Origin: Nocardia abscessus | GTDB lineage: Bacteria; Actinomycetota; Actinomycetes; Mycobacteriales; Mycobacteriaceae | Direction of reading: 5' to 3' | Length of the DNA: 64,000 nucleotides | NCBI RefSeq assembly: GCF_015477775.1 | Contig: NZ_JADLQO010000004.1 | Span: 62,001 to 126,000 of the forward strand | In this document: positions 63,105 through 64,000 of the stretch, piece after piece | How the letters are laid out: every line of letters starts with the position of its first letter | How positions within the stretch are numbered: the first letter of the stretch is position 1 | Translations under genes and position numbers: made by a program | The notes under the pieces: generated by a model | What the model was told of the DNA's origin: nothing | The model's input: only the letters and a program-made list of their open reading frames with translations | The model's database searches: none

Positions 63105-63442
63105 TACGCCCCGGCACCTTGCCGGGCTGTTCATGTTAACACCGGTCAGAGCCAGGATCATCCCAATATCCGGTGGGGGCGACTGCCAGGACGTCGGCCA
63201 CGCCACGCAGATCAAGCGGCGATCGACTGGGGAGGATGGAGCACATCCGCCGACCATCTCCCCCGATCGAGACCGAATCCCGCCACCACCACCCGTCGGC
63301 GAGCACCGCGCGTTCGAGCACCCGAACCTTCTCGGATGCTGGTGGTCGATTCTCCCGGTTCGACGACCAACCCGACTTACACTGCACGAGCCGTACGATC
63401 GGCTCTGAGCAGCGGATCTCGATTTCAGACTAAGGAAACACT
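63105..63442. other. Intergenic stretch without a supported gene
   Basis: 338 nt between the tmRNA 5' end and the lipoprotein gene, expected to hold the ssrA promoter and the promoter of the following gene; no motif could be placed with confidence. Confidence 0.35.
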
Positions 63443-64000
63443 TTGGCAGTTCGCACCATTCGGGACAGGTTGCTGCGCCTGTCCGCCCTCACCGTCATCG
63501 CCGGACTCGTCCTGACCGGATGCTCCGCACTACGCGACAAGTCGGCCGAAGGAATCGAGCCGGGTGTCACCGCGGACCCGTGCCCGAACGCCGTCGACAC
63601 CCGCAAGGGGTGTATCTATCTCGGCGTGCTGTCCGATCTGACGAGTGGGCCGTTCGCCGCGCTGGGCAAGGACATTCACAACGGCCAGCTGGCGTTCTGG
63701 AAGGCCGTGAACGAGGCGGGCGGGATCGGCGGCAAGTACGAGGTGGACATCGCCACCTACACCGAGGACACGAACTACGATCTGCAGAAGCACGTCGAGA
63801 CGTACCGGCGGATCGAGCCGCACGTACTGGCGCTCTCGATGAGTTTCGGCACCGTGCAGACGCAGAAGGTACTTCCCGAGATGGACGCGGCGAACATGGT
63901 CGCCATTGCCGGAACCCTGTGGTCGGGCTGGCAATTCGAGAACAGCGACAAGGGCCTGTTGCTGGAGTCCGGGTACTCCTACTGTTCGGAGGCGATCATC
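63443..64000 (+). CDS. ABC-type branched-chain amino acid/amide solute-binding lipoprotein, N-terminal part
   Basis: Partial (186 codons), TTG start at 63443 with AAGGA upstream; continues beyond the right edge. A lipoprotein signal peptide ends in LVLTGC (Cys at about residue 29 of the chain). The mature part begins the periplasmic-binding type I fold: KGCIYLGVLSDLTSGPFAAL, GKDIHNGQLAFWKAVNEAGG, KYEVDIATYTEDTNYDLQKH and MDAANMVAIAGTLWSGWQF, a LivJ/urea-amide binding pattern. Permease and ATPase genes are expected downstream, outside the window. Confidence 0.88.
   Translation, partial: MAVRTIRDRLLRLSALTVIAGLVLTGCSALRDKSAEGIEPGVTADPCPNAVDTRKGCIYLGVLSDLTSGPFAALGKDIHNGQLAFWKAVNEAGGIGGKYEVDIATYTEDTNYDLQKHVETYRRIEPHVLALSMSFGTVQTQKVLPEMDAANMVAIAGTLWSGWQFENSDKGLLLESGYSYCSEAII

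Overview
The window is high-GC actinobacterial DNA, most likely from Nocardia or a close relative. The grounds are strong GC bias with long antisense open frames, frequent GTG/TTG starts, the gene content, and a tmRNA (ssrA) whose tag reads ADSNQREYALAA, close to mycobacterial and nocardial tags. No database search was possible; assignments rest on motifs and family knowledge.

Region 1 (1-2343) is a scrapyard of mobile DNA: the 5' part of a group II intron with its reverse transcriptase, inserted in a frameshift-type IS5-family transposase gene, then an IS3-family transposase tail, then a 5'-truncated, frameshifted adenosine-specific kinase gene.

Region 2 (2331-28499) is the main attraction: a contractile injection system of the extracellular/phage-tail-like type (eCIS), all on the minus strand and mostly joined by ATGA/GTGA overlaps. 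In transcription order: LuxR-type regulator, stand-alone receiver-like protein, sheath, inner tube, a CxxC protein, a Pro/Arg-rich linker protein, a DUF4255 (Pvc16-like) terminator protein, AAA+ ATPase, a 90-aa protein, a DUF4157 protein with a CFI-box C-terminus, CIS_tube-family adaptor, LysM-type adaptor, gpD-like hub, gpV-like spike, PAAR-like tip, gp25 wedge, two large baseplate proteins, a gpI-like tail protein with a beta-helix-like C-terminus, a DUF6519 protein, and finally a 746-aa DUF4157 protein that is the best cargo/effector candidate. No tape-measure gene, one tube and one sheath gene are visible. Two short coupled ORFs that resemble each other sit between operon genes like mycobacterial MIRU elements, and a remnant of a tandem duplication of the CFI-box DUF4157 gene is present.

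Region 3 (28500-37600) holds a decayed PQQ/beta-propeller gene, tRNA-Ala(GGC) with a terminator, a membrane-anchored DsbA-like protein, an MFS exporter whose 3' end is part of a 70-bp tandem triplication, phosphoglucomutase, a DUF190 gene flanked by two decayed crcB fluoride-channel genes, and a divergent MFS exporter/TetR pair with operator palindromes.

Region 4 (38325-60628) is ordinary chromosomal metabolism and regulation: sugar-lactone oxidase, sirtuin, MpaB-like oxygenase, low-molecular-weight phosphatase, VOC protein, AraC and GlxA regulators, lipoprotein, dienelactone hydrolase, a DUF2156 lysyltransferase-like protein, a PLP dehydratase, redox and hydrolase genes, an MFS/MarR pair, stress protein, transporters, SDR, GNAT and an APH-fold protein that lacks its catalytic residues.

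Region 5 (61224-64000) is a 1.5-kb integrated remnant (XRE regulator plus two small coupled ORFs) bounded by a displaced tmRNA 3'-end copy and the tmRNA gene itself, followed by the start of an ABC-type solute-binding lipoprotein gene that runs off the window.
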